From Melitaea cinxia (taxonomy: Eukaryota > Arthropoda > Insecta > Lepidoptera > Nymphalidae), in assembly GCF_905220565.1 (NCBI RefSeq), contig NC_059399.1, positions 4,867,501 through 4,931,500 of the forward strand: a DNA stretch of 64,000 nt. Reading direction: 5' to 3'. This document shows positions 20,921 through 34,400 of the stretch, one piece after another. Made by a program: the position numbers and the translations under genes. The number at the start of each line of letters is the position of its first letter. Position 1 is the first letter of the stretch. The notes under the pieces were generated by a model that had not been told where the DNA came from, searched no databases, and saw only the letters and a program-made list of their open reading frames with translations.

Positions 20921-21223
20921 TGAAGACAACTCCACTAGGCACTCAGTGGCCAACGCAACTTGCCTCGTGCAATGAAACACATCAACCATGTGCGGGTACT
21001 CCTCGGTGTTGTTATTAGTTAGTATACTTTGCCGTGCTTCATTCATTTGTCTTATCTCGTTCGAAAACGTCGTTCGTCCGTCATATCAAGCGCTCGCGTA
21101 TATTCTGATTTAGAAGAAACCTTTGCAGAAGAATTCGTCCATTTGGCGCAGTTTTTAAAATGTGACACCAAGGCCGCGCGTTCCATTTCTGCTAGAACCC
21201 CAAGGGTTTGTTGCAATTAATAC
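20921..21223 (-). pseudogene. Unidentified coding-like relic, frameshifted
   Basis: Two minus-strand open frames abut near 21050-21060. The first (about 21223-21060) reads LQQTLGVLAEMERAALVSHF, KNCAKWTNSSAKV and SEYTRALDMTDERRF. The second, shifted, reads NEIRQMNEARQSILTNNN, TEEYPHMVDVFHCTRQVALA and TECLVELSSQKS, to about 20921, where the AACCGACTTCAA element starts. The composition looks like real globular helical protein, unlike the surroundings. I do not recognise the protein. It could be a pseudogene fragment, or exons with a sequence error at the shift. Confidence 0.4.
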
Positions 21224-21289
21224 AAAGTTTTAATATTTCATGCATGTTCCCGAATGTAGAGATAACAAGTCGAAGCAACTTCACACTCA

Positions 21290-21520
21290 TAGTCAATGGT
21301 AATGGCAACTAAGTTGTTTATAGAAACTAAGCTAATATGCTTTTCTATGCCCTGTCCTATACCCAAAGGTTGTCTGGAAGAAATCGCTCACTCACCAAAA
21401 TAATACAACGCTACTTCAAAGCAACATGTTTTTGCTGTGATCTTCCGTAGGACTGAGGTACTTTCCCAGTCAAGCTTCTCCAGATTTTGAGCAGGATATT
21501 TCTTGTTGTACTTTACCTTG
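21290..21520 (+). repeat. Family C interspersed repeat, diverged copy
   Basis: The 3' half is clear: TCAAAGCAACATGTTTTTGC, GATCTTCCGTAGGACTGAGG, CCAGATTTTGAGCAGGATAT and TTCTTGTTGTACTTTACC. The 5' half is decayed. Confidence 0.65.
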
Positions 21521-21525
21521 ATACG

Positions 21526-22405
21526 ATTTATCATCATTGTTCTTGGATATCATTAAAAACTTACTTTATATTATTATACAATAGACGTATTTACTTTAAA
21601 ACAAAACAATAACAGATACTGGTAGCAAATGTGCCGGTGATTTCATCTTTCTTAGATACTCGTAAGTAGAACAAACGATAAACTCATGTAGGTTCTTATT
21701 TGAACAACAAACAGGATTTAAATAAAATGAATTAGGTTCTGGTTATTTTTACGCGTATTATGTTTTATTGATTTTTGCCCTTAATATAATGTAGCTAGAT
21801 GTGGCCTGTAGTTAGTTCCTGTAATAGAAGAAATGCCGGTTAACGAAAAATTTAACAGTTAGTGAGTAAAACAAATAGTTTTTTGAGTAAAGGAACCAGA
21901 AATTAAATAACAATGGAGCAGTGCTTAAGTGTGAGTTAGTGGATCAAGCTCTGTTTCTTCTTCTGCACGGAAAACTATCAACTGCTATCATCTCTACTCG
22001 GATCTTTATCAATATTCAATTTTTTTTTTTTTATTAATAAATTAATCCTTCGTCTTTTTTTAACCAATAATATGGAGGAAAACTATCAAATTTATCTCCG
22101 AATGAACGAACGCTTTTATTTTTTGACATTAGTCTACTCGACCTTGTTACGAAAATTCATAGATAAAGTATACTACAATTTTGGTACCGTAAAGCGAATG
22201 ACACCTGTTTGCTACTACTACAGTACAGTCCATTTTATCAATTAAATTGCATTCGAGTTAACAACGCTGCGAGTACGAGCATTGGTGCCAGTGATCCACG
22301 AAACAGCGCGCGTGCTGCCGCGTTCTCATAACCAGTTTAAACATCGAACTTATCCTGTGGCGGGAAGTATATTTTGCACATAACTGTTATTTTTAACATT
22401 TAAAA
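21526..22405. promoter_or_regulatory. Region upstream of Papss; presumed promoter and 5' UTR
   Basis: No gene is seen. The last 170 bp before the Papss start are less AT-rich than the rest and contain CGAAACAGCGCGCGTGCTGC and CTTATCCTGTGGCGGGAAG, fitting a CpG-containing promoter or 5' UTR. No TATA box is clear. This is placed by position only. Confidence 0.35.
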
Positions 22406-25400
22406 ATGAGTTTGGACAACAGAAATAAAAAAGTCGCGGAAACGTTCGAGAAGTACAAAATTGGACAATGGGGAAACGGTGTAAATAGAACGGTTTGTTT
22501 TACTATTTGATATGTTTTTTTTACTAAGAACTTTTAACTAATATAATATTACATAAACATAGATATAACGACTTTATCAGTGATGTAGAACATATCAAAG
22601 ATTTCACTTTCACTTGTTTATATTTCCTTACTAAGAATAGCGGTTGATCGTTAAATGGAATCGTATACTTTCCTTTTTACTAACATACTGTTTTTAATAT
22701 TATTTAATTATTCTATAAATTGTCATATACAATTGTATACACATTCTTCTTTTTTAAAATGTACATTTAATTTTTATTCGAACAATTTTTTTTTATTATA
22801 ATGATACAACTTTTTCGGATTTTATTGCCGTTTATTAATTTGTCCTCCCGTGACCACGGTTGCTGTAAACTTGTAAAGTATCCGAAACGTCGGGCATTTA
22901 AAAAACTTAATAAATCGCGATAAAATCCGAAAAAGTTGTTTCATTATAATTAATGAGTTAAATTCGCGTAAACATTACATTTTATTTTTATTTTTATTAA
23001 AATTGACAGACGAGCTTGAAACATTAATTGACTAATTTTTTTTTTTTGCATTCGTTTTAAACAAGTTGTTTTATCTTAAATTATGTACATTAAAGTATAT
23101 AGAAAGAAATTATTTGATGTAATATCATAATTATTTATTTATACAGATGAGCATTTTGAATCGTGTATAGTCATTAGTCATTAGGTAAATAAACTATTGT
23201 GGTGTACTGTACAAGAAAAAAACAAAAACTGCTAAAATACAATTCGGATCCGCATTCGGAAGTTTTTCAGTCAAATGCTAAAATGTTTATGAAATACCAA
23301 CAGCAAAAAAGGGGGGATTAGTAAATTATAATTTACTTAAATATAAGGTTTTCGACTCCTAACTGCGTTACTTGAAATGAAGAGTTCTTTCTGTAAGTGT
23401 GATAGAACACGTTCTGCATGTAAATAGAATTCCTAGGCCTTTTTAAAATTTCACTTAGCTTAAATAGACGAGTCACTTTGATAGACTCGTTCCGCATGAT
23501 GCCTTCCGTGAGCGCGGAAGCACGGATATAATTTACAATAAAAAAAACATTTACTAGAATAGAATAAGGATTCGTTTCCCTATGCGGTTCTTTAGTTGTA
23601 TGCGGCAGTTAGTATTGACATTTCACTTTACCAAGTTTTTTAGGGCTAAGAAAAATAGTATTGGAAGGTTATGCAGAAGTACGTTGCCAGAGTAGCTCGT
23701 ATATTAAGACAAAGTAAAATTTTAAAAAGGCCTAGCATTTTTTTCACGTTGAACGTGATCAGTAACTCCGCGGTTTGGAGTCGAACACTATATATCTCAT
23801 TAAAAATTATAAAAAAAAAAATATTAAAAAAGCACTGAAGCAAAAATGCTGTACCCCTTTTTAAGACAATTGCGCGGACGGAGGAGATTGAAATTTCGCA
23901 AACTTATAGTTTATATAAAGAAGGAATGCAGAATGCTAATATTTTTTTTAATTATGCATAAAAATACGTTAAATTAATTTAAAAAATAAATAAACACACT
24001 GTCATGTATTTGACACACCCTCATATATACTCTTTTGTTTATTATTATAGAAGCGTAGTCTTTGACAGCAAACCTTAATAATGTTTAAACTTATAAATTA
24101 AATTAATTATGATCGAATATCGACCACTGGGCGAACACTAGTAATTATAATCATGCATATTTTTTCAAATATTTGATTATTTCATATAGCGCTCATAGTC
24201 GATCTTTATCAATGTGAAATGAAAATATTTTATTTCGCCGTAAAGTAAATTCACACTAATGTCCCGGTAGACATTACCTTCTTTTTATATCCTCGGCTTT
24301 ATTAAATATTACGATATAAATAAAATCATGTCCCTAGTGTAGGCTGAGAAAAAAAAGCCGGAGGAAAAAACTCGGTACTCTTTTACATTTTAAAGTTTTA
24401 ATATGTAAAATGACGATTCGAAAGTGCTCATGGGGCCTATTTAAATAAAGTTGTTGATGATTTTGATATAAAAATACACATACATAATCTTATATATAAA
24501 ATTCTCGTGTCACAATGTTAGTTAAAATACTCCTCAGAAACGGTTTTTTTTCAGTGTTCCTTTTTTAAATTTAAAATTATATATTTATTTTTAAAACTAA
24601 GATCAAGCAAGCCAATTTAATTGGTAGTTCGTGGTAATATTTTAATTAATTTTTAGGTAAGTTTTTAAATAAATTTTCTTCGGAGAAGTCTCATAATTTT
24701 GGCTAATATATTGATTGCAATTTAAGAATGTAAAAAAAGAAAAAAACCTAAATATTATTTATTTTCGGTACATGTTTACGTTATTCAAAATAAATCTTAT
24801 GACAAATGTAAAGCTTATTATAGGTTTTTTTTTATAAAGACGAACCAATTATTTTATTTTTAACACTGATGGTAAATATTGTCGGGAAATATCGAAAGCG
24901 TAGACATTTATAGGAAAAGTAGGATAAATAACAAAATCAGCAGTATGCCGAAAAAACATTCTCTACTGTCTCTCGAAAGAGAAATTCGAGTATTGATTAA
25001 AAGAATTGTTCAAATCGTTTCAGCAGTAAACAATTTGTCGAATTTTCATTGAAACATTTATTTTATTTATAATTTAAGCAGATAGTGCAGATGGCGCGTA
25101 AACAAATAAGTTCGCCATCTCTGTCCTCTAGGCTATAGATTCTTCGTAGTCTTGATACTATGTGAATGTGCTGCCGACCGTGGCACACATCAACGATTCG
25201 GTTCGCATACTAGCTAACTCTATGTACGTACATATATCAATTAAAAATTTTCTAATTTATTTATGTCAATAATAATTCCTATATTGACAAATTATATTTG
25301 TTTTAATTAATAAAATAATTATAGTCAAAAGTGAAGCTACAGCTGATTCGGCCTGTAGATTCTGCAGAGAAAAAGCGAAAGGGAACTCTGCAGTTACTCT

Positions 25401-28400
25401 TAAAAAAAATGTTTTTTTAAATTAAAAATTGTAGTTTTATAAAACTACCCTCGTTAAGTTACATTATTTTCTACTTCTTTAATTTTTTTTTAATTAATTT
25501 GGATTAACAAGTTTTTCATGTATAATTTAAAATTCAATATTATATTTTAGTTATTTTAATTTATTACTTTTGCAAATTTTATTTGCTTGCACGCATGCCG
25601 TAACTGCAGTTTCAAACGCGTTTACTAGGTAAGCGGTTTTGTTTACGTAAAGTGGCTACTTTCTCCACCTTTCATCCTATTCCGTCAGATAAAATATATC
25701 TTGCTGATTTAACATTTAATACTTGATAGACACTTACTGACTTTACTTTTATCCGACTTGATACCATGATATTTTGTCTACTTACTTGTTTACTTTGTTA
25801 CTTATTTTTATAATTTTTTTTTTTCACGATTCGTCAACATCGTTTCGATGTCAAACTTTTCTTATATATGTATTGTGCTTTCTCTGATTGAGTGTAAAAT
25901 TATGCAAATCGCACATAGGATAAACACTATATATATATAAAACCTATTACATAACCGAAAACACGCGTTTTCCTCTAGAAGCGGCCAGCATATTCGTTAA
26001 TATTCTATGTGTAATGTATAGTGTTTATCCTAATGTAAAACCGTATCCGTGACCGTACCCGTAACCGTAACCGTAATGTGTAACCGAATGTAAAATAAAA
26101 TTATGTCATAGTAATAATATTGTTGGTACCGTATTAAACCTTCGATCTAATTCGCAATTGGGTGATTTTTCCGCATTTATTGATGCTTATTGAAATTGTC
26201 CGCGTCATAATAAATATCTGTTTATGTTATCGCTATCATATATATCATTATATAACATAAATATATTCTATGATAAAGTAATAAAGTATGTAAGCAATGA
26301 ACGTAAATTGAACTTAATATGAACGTATCATATATATCATTATATAACATAAATATATTCTATGATAAAGTAATAAAGTATGTAAGCAATGAACGTAAAT
26401 TGAAGATAAATATACATATAAATAAAAAGAAAAAAAAGAAAAGTAATTACACCATATCGTCTCCATCTTAAGACAGTAATCCTTAACGTGTTTCTTAAAA
26501 GTTAACAGTGATATCTTATACTATTAAACGAGCAATTCTTGTATATCTATCTATCTATATATATCTATAGAATCTGAATCTCGGAAACGGCTCCAACGAT
26601 TTTCATGAAATTTAATATGCAAGGAATTTGAGGGGAGATAAATCAATCTAGCTAGGATTCATTTTTAGGGAATGTCGTTTTTCCGAGTTTTTAGACAATG
26701 AAAAAATGGCTACAATATCGTTATAATACGAAGGTAAATTTCGCAATTGTCAATAGACCATGGTTCAAATCCTCAAATTTCCAGATCGAGTATTATTATT
26801 TTTTTCTAATTCTTATTTTTTATTATTATGTTGATAAAATCGAAAAATATTATTCATATTTTATCATTATTATTCTTTAATAATTTTTATCGTTTTCGAT
26901 TTTTTATTTTGTCGGTAAAAAAATCTGATTCATATTAATTTTATAAATATGTAATTCGTATCTAAATATGATTTTCAATATCCTATAAAGTAATATATCT
27001 TAATTAAAACCATTTCTTAAACGACCGTAATACTTAAGTTATGTTTGAATATGAAATCGTTTCCGGTCTAGTTTTATTTCCATGTCCTCCTCCGAGCCTC
27101 GAAGAAAATGCAAAGCTGTCGGTCCCAGATGTTATCGCAGACACCTGATAAAACATTTTTTTCTAAACTTTTCATTTACTTGTTATTATCACACATTAGG
27201 TATCTATTATATATTTAACATTAGACTTCAGAATTACAAGTCACAATGAACGTGATGATATGCGATATAATATGCTATGCCAACGCCATTTACCCATGCA
27301 TAGTTATGTAGTCGTGAAATAATAACAGACGTAATTTTAACTCGACTTCTGTTAAAGGTTAATTGTAATTGACTGTTAAATACTTCCGATCGTTCTAATG
27401 CATATTCACCAGTTTTTTCCAATTACTATTTGATTGTTAATAAAAATGCAATTCGTATCTATTGTAATATACAACCTTTAAAATAAATGAACTGTAAAGA
27501 GTTTTCCGCGTTCAACTTGTTTATGACTTTTATTATTATATACCTTGAAATTAATTTTAAAACATTCGTGTCTAGTCTAGCTACGGAGTCTACTACCTTA
27601 CCACATCTATGTTTTATTTCATAAGGATGTTACACAATTCTGCGATTGATTTTATTGATAGATTAGATAGAGACTTCTTGTTTGTAGAATTTATTTTATA
27701 GAATGGCATAAAATATTTATTTATATTAAATCTAATAGACGAGGCAAATAGAAAACAAGTCTCGGACATTATTAAAAAGATTGACAAGCTTACATTACTT
27801 TGAGGTAGGGCACATCACGATATATTCTTCTTAAAATCCGGAAGTTCAATTTCACCGTTATCATTTGTTGTTTATTTTTTATTTATTTAAACGGGAATAA
27901 CAATAATTACCGTCACTGGTTTAATCTTCCGTAATGGGTTACGTATTAAAATTTATTGTTATTTATTCAACAATGTTATGTATAGAGATAGGTCACAATT
28001 TAAAATGACACCTTGCTACTCTTTATGTTATCCACAATAATGATATATTAATGATATATTATCATTACCTACATAAAATTGCAGATTATAAAATACCTAC
28101 TAAAAAAATAATAATTAATGTATATTTGAATAACTGAGTGATACAATTAGGTATGAACGAAATAGTTATAATGATGTTACAGTCGCGAACAGGTAATCAT
28201 AAACTAACAACTATTTGTAAAATGTATTTATATTTACAAAAAAAAAATCGTTACAAAACGTACCTAATATCTCGTTCCTAGCTGTGCTGCACGATTTCAC
28301 CCGTAGCTTCCAATTCAGTGTAAGAAGTCTGTATTATTCTACCAAGTGAAATTTAAATTAATTAACTAGCATTCCCGTAAAAGAGGATCAAATACCCATC

Positions 28401-31400
28401 CATCCTCACAACCTTTCCCATTTATCATATTAGTAAGTTAAGTACGATTAATTTAATTAAAAAATAACTTGAACACGTTTGCATGTAGTTATAATTACGA
28501 CTCGTCCATCTGCCATAGATTAAGATACATAGAATAAGCAAGAGACGCAAACTCAGCGTTTGGTCGGCCCCCTGACATCCGCTGGGCCGAGACTGTAACA
28601 GTTAAGTTTGAGATATTAAAGCCTCCAAATCGGTTACATGTCTTTCATTTTATTTTTAATTTAAATTCAGTTAGTTAAAAGTTAGTATAAATAGTTTTCA
28701 AAACGCTCCGAAATTTTTTTTGGTTAATATTTTAATGATTTCTTTCGCAGTGTGCTCAAGTAGCAACGAACGTGGTCGAACAGAAGCACCAGGTGTCCAG
28801 AGCTAAAAGGAGCAGAGCTCTCGGTAGCCGAGCGTTTCGTGGCAGCACGGTCTGGTTTACCGGACTAAGCGGTGCCGGGAAAACCAGCATAGCGTTCGCG
28901 CTTGAAGCCTATCTCGTTTCTAAAGGTAAGAACTATAAATATCGACCGAATACTGGAATCAAGTGTTGTCTTCCCGTAGTGAGCTAGTGAGTAAAGTTAG
29001 TGCCGGTAATCCTGGAGACGGTATCCAGGAGACACAGGTGTCCATTAGCAAGAGCTTCTGCTTACCACCAGGTGGTTCGTACGCTAGTTGGCCACTACTG
29101 TGATAAAAAAAATCTGAACATGCCTCAGTTTCATCGACATTTAGATATTGACTGATTCATTTCCGTTTTTAATTAATTGCGGTCTAATGAGTAGCAGTTT
29201 TGTTTTCTATAGTCATTCATACTCGTTTATTACATATATTTGATTGTATATAACACGTTTTTATAAACTACCTCAAAAGACTAGTTGTTTAATACAATTT
29301 ATTTTTTTCTGACTCTTGACATGCAAAGATATTATTTCTTTTTTTTTTGTAATGGTAATTAGAAATATATTTTTTTAATGTTTTTAATGAAACGTGCAAG
29401 TACCTATATCATTGCGACGCTAGTTTGACGGGTATGATTTCTAATCTTCTTATATATAAAATTCTCATGTCACAATGTTAGTTACCATAATTCTCCGAAA
29501 CGGCTGAACCAATTTTTATGAAATTTTGTGTGCATATAGAGTAGATCTGAGAATCGGCCAACATCTATTTTTTATATCCCTAAGTAAAAGGTTAATAACA
29601 TATATCGCAAAACAACGTTTGCAAGGTTAGCTAGTATCTATATTAGTATGTGAAGAAAAACTGTATCCCTTTTTAAGAAAAATGCGCGGACGCAGGGGTA
29701 TGAAATTTCGCACATTTATAGTTTATATAGAGAAAGAGTGCAGAATGCTAATATTTTTTTAAAATTATGCATAAAAACACATTAATTCAAAAAAAAAAAT
29801 CTACACACTACTATGTATTTGACACAACACGCATCTTACATTCATCATATCCTTTTGTTTACTATTATAGAAGTATAGTTTTGACAACGGAACCCTAATA
29901 ATGTTTACACTTATCAATTCAATTTGTTATGGTCGAATATCGATCATCGATTCAGTCGATTGATGGGCGACGTTATTTAAGGCTAGTTATTTTTAATACT
30001 CAACCAATTTAAATATTAATGGTATCGTAATGTGTATAATACTACAGATAACTGTAATAATTAAAATTTTCAAACAATAATAGTAAAAATTAATGAGAGC
30101 ATTTTAGTAGTGACCTTAAATATATATAGAGATAAACTCTGTAATAGGTAGAATACGGGAACTATTCGTTTCGGATTGGCAAATGGACACACAAAAAAAA
30201 CACACTATATAAAATCGATGATAAATTCATGTTATACTATCATTCGAACACTATCGAAAGTTGCGAAAGTTGTAAACACACAGTTACAAACCGGTATAGG
30301 AAGAGGTAATCTTTCCTATACTATGTACAATTTATACATGTACCTATTTTATCTTTAACACTAAGCCTGAGCGCTCTAATGCTCTCTGGTGGGATGACTT
30401 AAGTCTGACTCAGGAACTATACTATGTTATAAAAATGATTTTTTTATACGAATAAAGTTAAATTGTGAAGATGACACTTTATTATGTCTAATCAAAATAT
30501 AAGAACCAGGCATTAGAGCTTGAAAGTTAGCTTAATTGTTAAGATTTTAATTTTCCTATAACATACTACAATACTTTCTCTATATTATGTAGCTGCTTAA
30601 GCGGTCATTTCACTGTTCTGATAGATTTTGTGTTAATATTGGTGTCTCTAATATATAAGTAAAAAGTACAGATATTGCTAAAATATCGCCTTTTTCTGTA
30701 AACGCGGGAAAGCTACTGTATGCTACTTAAGCATAGTAATAATAATATACATTTAAATGAATTGTATTGTATATAGCTTCAGATCCAGGTTCTGTCGAGA
30801 ACACGTCAACTCGTTCATAAATACACTAATCAACCCGTGTTGCTTCACTCGATTTGAGTTTTATTACATCGTAAGAATTGCTCACATTTTTTTATTACGA
30901 TTAATAATGATCATTCTTACTCGTATAAGTCTGGCCTATAACCTCCTTGAATAAGCAGTCCTAATGCAAATGTAATATTTCGAATCGACGAACATTTAGT
31001 ACGATACTTTGATTTTTGAATTGGTTTTAAATTTTAGCTTTATTTTCTTTGCCTGATGGATTTGTCTTATTAGTTGATATAAAAGTAAAAATATGATAAG
31101 TATTTGATTCTTCTTATTTCTGAGGATTTCTATTTAGGAGATAAGTAAATAAATGTTGTCATGTTTAATTTATTATTTTGCACTGTATCATATATTTTTA
31201 TTATATTATGCTATAATACAATACAGATACAGAAAAAAATACCGTCAGCGTCCGGCCACATTCTAGTTTTACTAGGCATTCACAGGACTGTCGATTTGTA
31301 GTATTAATTATAAATTGCCTGTGGTATTATAATGCACGTTTAACAAAAGGCATGGGGGCATTTTGAGCCCGTGGATGTTAATTTTAAATCAAAAAAAAAA

Positions 31401-34400
31401 TACAATACAGATACACCTACACTATTTGGTTTATTTTTCTTACTAAACTCAGGCTGACTAGTGGAAAATGCAGCTGCGTTATGCCTGCTTTTTTTCTCTA
31501 ATATAAAGCTTAGATGACGTTTTGTAGAATACATTTAATTTAAAATAAAAACTTTTCAGTGACGAAGTAAGACAGTGATCATTAAATAATTGATTATAAT
31601 AAAATGAAACACAAATTAAAAAGAAAGTAAAAGATGACTTTATTTACACATAATAAATAGGACGATATTGATTAGGGAACAGAATTTGATAAATGCTTAA
31701 CGACTTGATTCATAAACAAACAAATACCTAAAACCCGTTCCTATTTTTAAAAAACGATTAGTTTTATAATTAGTTTTACTTACGTTAGTAAAACGAACCG
31801 TTTTCAATATAGGAACTGAGTTATAGTCAGTTTTATTCACAAACAAAATTCGCAATAGGTGAACGTACTTGAGTCGAGATTTCATTTCCACGTGCATTGC
31901 AATTGTTGTATTACATAACATTCGCATGTCGCGTATTTTTAGCTTTGACGTCGAAACGATTGTTTTAATTAAATATGTATGTTACGTTGTTTGTATTGTC
32001 GGTGTGCAATGCGATCGTATTAAACCGACTGTTATCTTCTATTTACAGAAATGAAACGCCTAAATGTCTGTACGCGCTTAACTTCCGAACGATTGCATCA
32101 AATGCCTAATTTATTTTGCTATTTTTTTTTTTTATACAAACCCTGTCGTGTCAGAAAAAGTTACTACAAAAAAAAAAATATTTGGCACCTTATAATTATT
32201 TAGTACCTGGATTGTAATTTTGTAAATCGTGTTTTTTGGTAATTTTATGTGAATACGTATTACATACTAATGCAATATGAATAATATTTTTCGATCTTAC
32301 CAACACAATAATAAAAAAAATATGAACTGGTTACTTACATACAAAATCACGGGTGCAATATAAAAAAAAAAAAATCGATATGGAAATGTGAGGGTTTGAA
32401 CCGTGGTCTTTTCGGTTGATCGCGACCGGCCCATTTCCCACATTTACCGGCACATTTACCTTCGTATTCTAACGATATTGTAGCCATTTTTTCTTTGCCG
32501 AAAAACTGGGATAAAACGATATTTTCAAAAAATGAATGAATTTATTTAACTCCCCCGAAATCCCCTGCATTCTAAATTTCATGAAAATCGTTGGAGCCAT
32601 TTCCGAGATTTAGATTATATATCTAATATATAAAATTCTCGTGTCGCGGTGTTTGTAGTTAAACTCCTCCGAAACGGCTTGACCGATTCTCATAAAATTT
32701 TGTGTGCATATCGGGTAGGTCTGAGAATCGGCCAACGTCTATTTTCATACCTCTAAGTTATAAGTGGGGGGGGGGGGATTGAGCGGATTAATAAGATATA
32801 TGGCAAAGCAACGTTTGCGGGGTCAGCTAGTTGTACAATATAAATAATATTACTTCAAATTATTCAATATCAAAAACTTTAAAATTACTTTATGGGCCGT
32901 GCTTCATTAAATTGATATTATAGTTAAATTATATTAACTATTTCAAACAGTGATAGTTAAATATGTATTGATATTTTTTTTATGTATTAATTAATGGCTC
33001 TTATAGGACTGTGTGTATAATTTATATGATTATCGAAATTTGTACCTATAGAATAAAATTTAATATATAGAAGTATATAGTAATGCATAAAACTAAGTTT
33101 GTTTGTATTGCCAAGCTTATTTTAGGAAGTGTGGGTTCGATTATAATAAATATTTTTGGGCCATATACCTATTGCTATTACTATTTGTAAATTAAGCTCA
33201 TTTACGCCTGGTTATTATATTCAGGAAACCGTTCGTTTTGTTTACGAACTGTTAAATTTAGAAGAAGACATGCTCTAAATTGAATATTTTTTTTCTGTTC
33301 GTAAGTGAAACCAACCTTTTTTTTTAATAAAGGAACCACAGAAATTATTACTATTTCTCTTATAGGAACTAAGCATCAAAGCTAATAGTGTTACGTTTAT
33401 ACACATAAAGTTGCATTTATATGTATGATATGAATTTATATTGGTGTGGTCTAGACAATTATTTGTCTAGAGCTGTGTTCATTGTATTGTCCAGTTGTCA
33501 GTAATTCACAACAAAGATAATTTTCAAATGAATTATACTTAAAAGTATTTGTTTTTTTAAACGAAAGCTGGTGCTTTTCACGTAGTCCCATTTATACTTG
33601 ATCGAGATCTGTCGAGTCTGAGTTATCACTATTAATGCGTATTTACTTGACTCTTATTTTGTCTACCTACGTTGTATTATTTGTCGATGTAATATAAGTC
33701 GGTTTTTTTTTCTTTGCGAGAAAACACAATTAGTAAAATGATATAATTTTAATCCAGGTATACCAGCGTACGGTCTCGATGGCGACAACGTCCGCACAGG
33801 TCTCAACAAGAACCTCGGCTTCAGCAAGGAAGACCGAGAGGAGAACATACGGCGAGTTGCGGAAGTGGCTAAGCTCTTCGCTGACAGCGGAGTCGTTTGT
33901 TTGTGCAGTTTTGTCTCTCCGTTTGCAGAAGTAAGTTTCCAGAAGAGTAAGTAACGATTCGTGTTGTGATTCCTATCAAACAATTTAATTATTAATAACC
34001 AGTTTCTCTCTCTTTCACATTTTGTCTTTCTCCCTCTCTCGCAGAATTACAATTGCTGTTAAGTGCTAATGATAAAAACAAAGAGCAACGACTTTATGTA
34101 CTTTCCGAGACACGTTAATGAGATCCCTTACTTAAAAATAATCAGGCCGGGAAAAAATATTAGGATAAATGAAAAAATCTGCTTCGAATGAAAATTCAAC
34201 ATGCGACTGTCGTTGTCGTTCGTCGTTGATAGTTTCTGTAAAACTACTCCAAAACTGTCGTCCTTAACCCTTCATTCCAAACAATAATATTTTAATTTTT
34301 TTTGCTAAATTTTCTCTTTTAATTTCTTCAAATACGTTCCCCTAAAAAATGTGGAACTTACAAGTCCACGAGTGAGCCTATCCATAAGTAAGTGGCATAC

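Noticed and set aside
26040..26075. CCGTAA repeats resembling telomere repeats
   Set aside because: Insect telomeres are TTAGG/CCTAA; only a few irregular units are present.
31340..32060. Pair of 60-76-codon open frames on both strands in Papss intron 2
   Set aside because: No motif, low-complexity AT-driven composition and no repeat or gene context.
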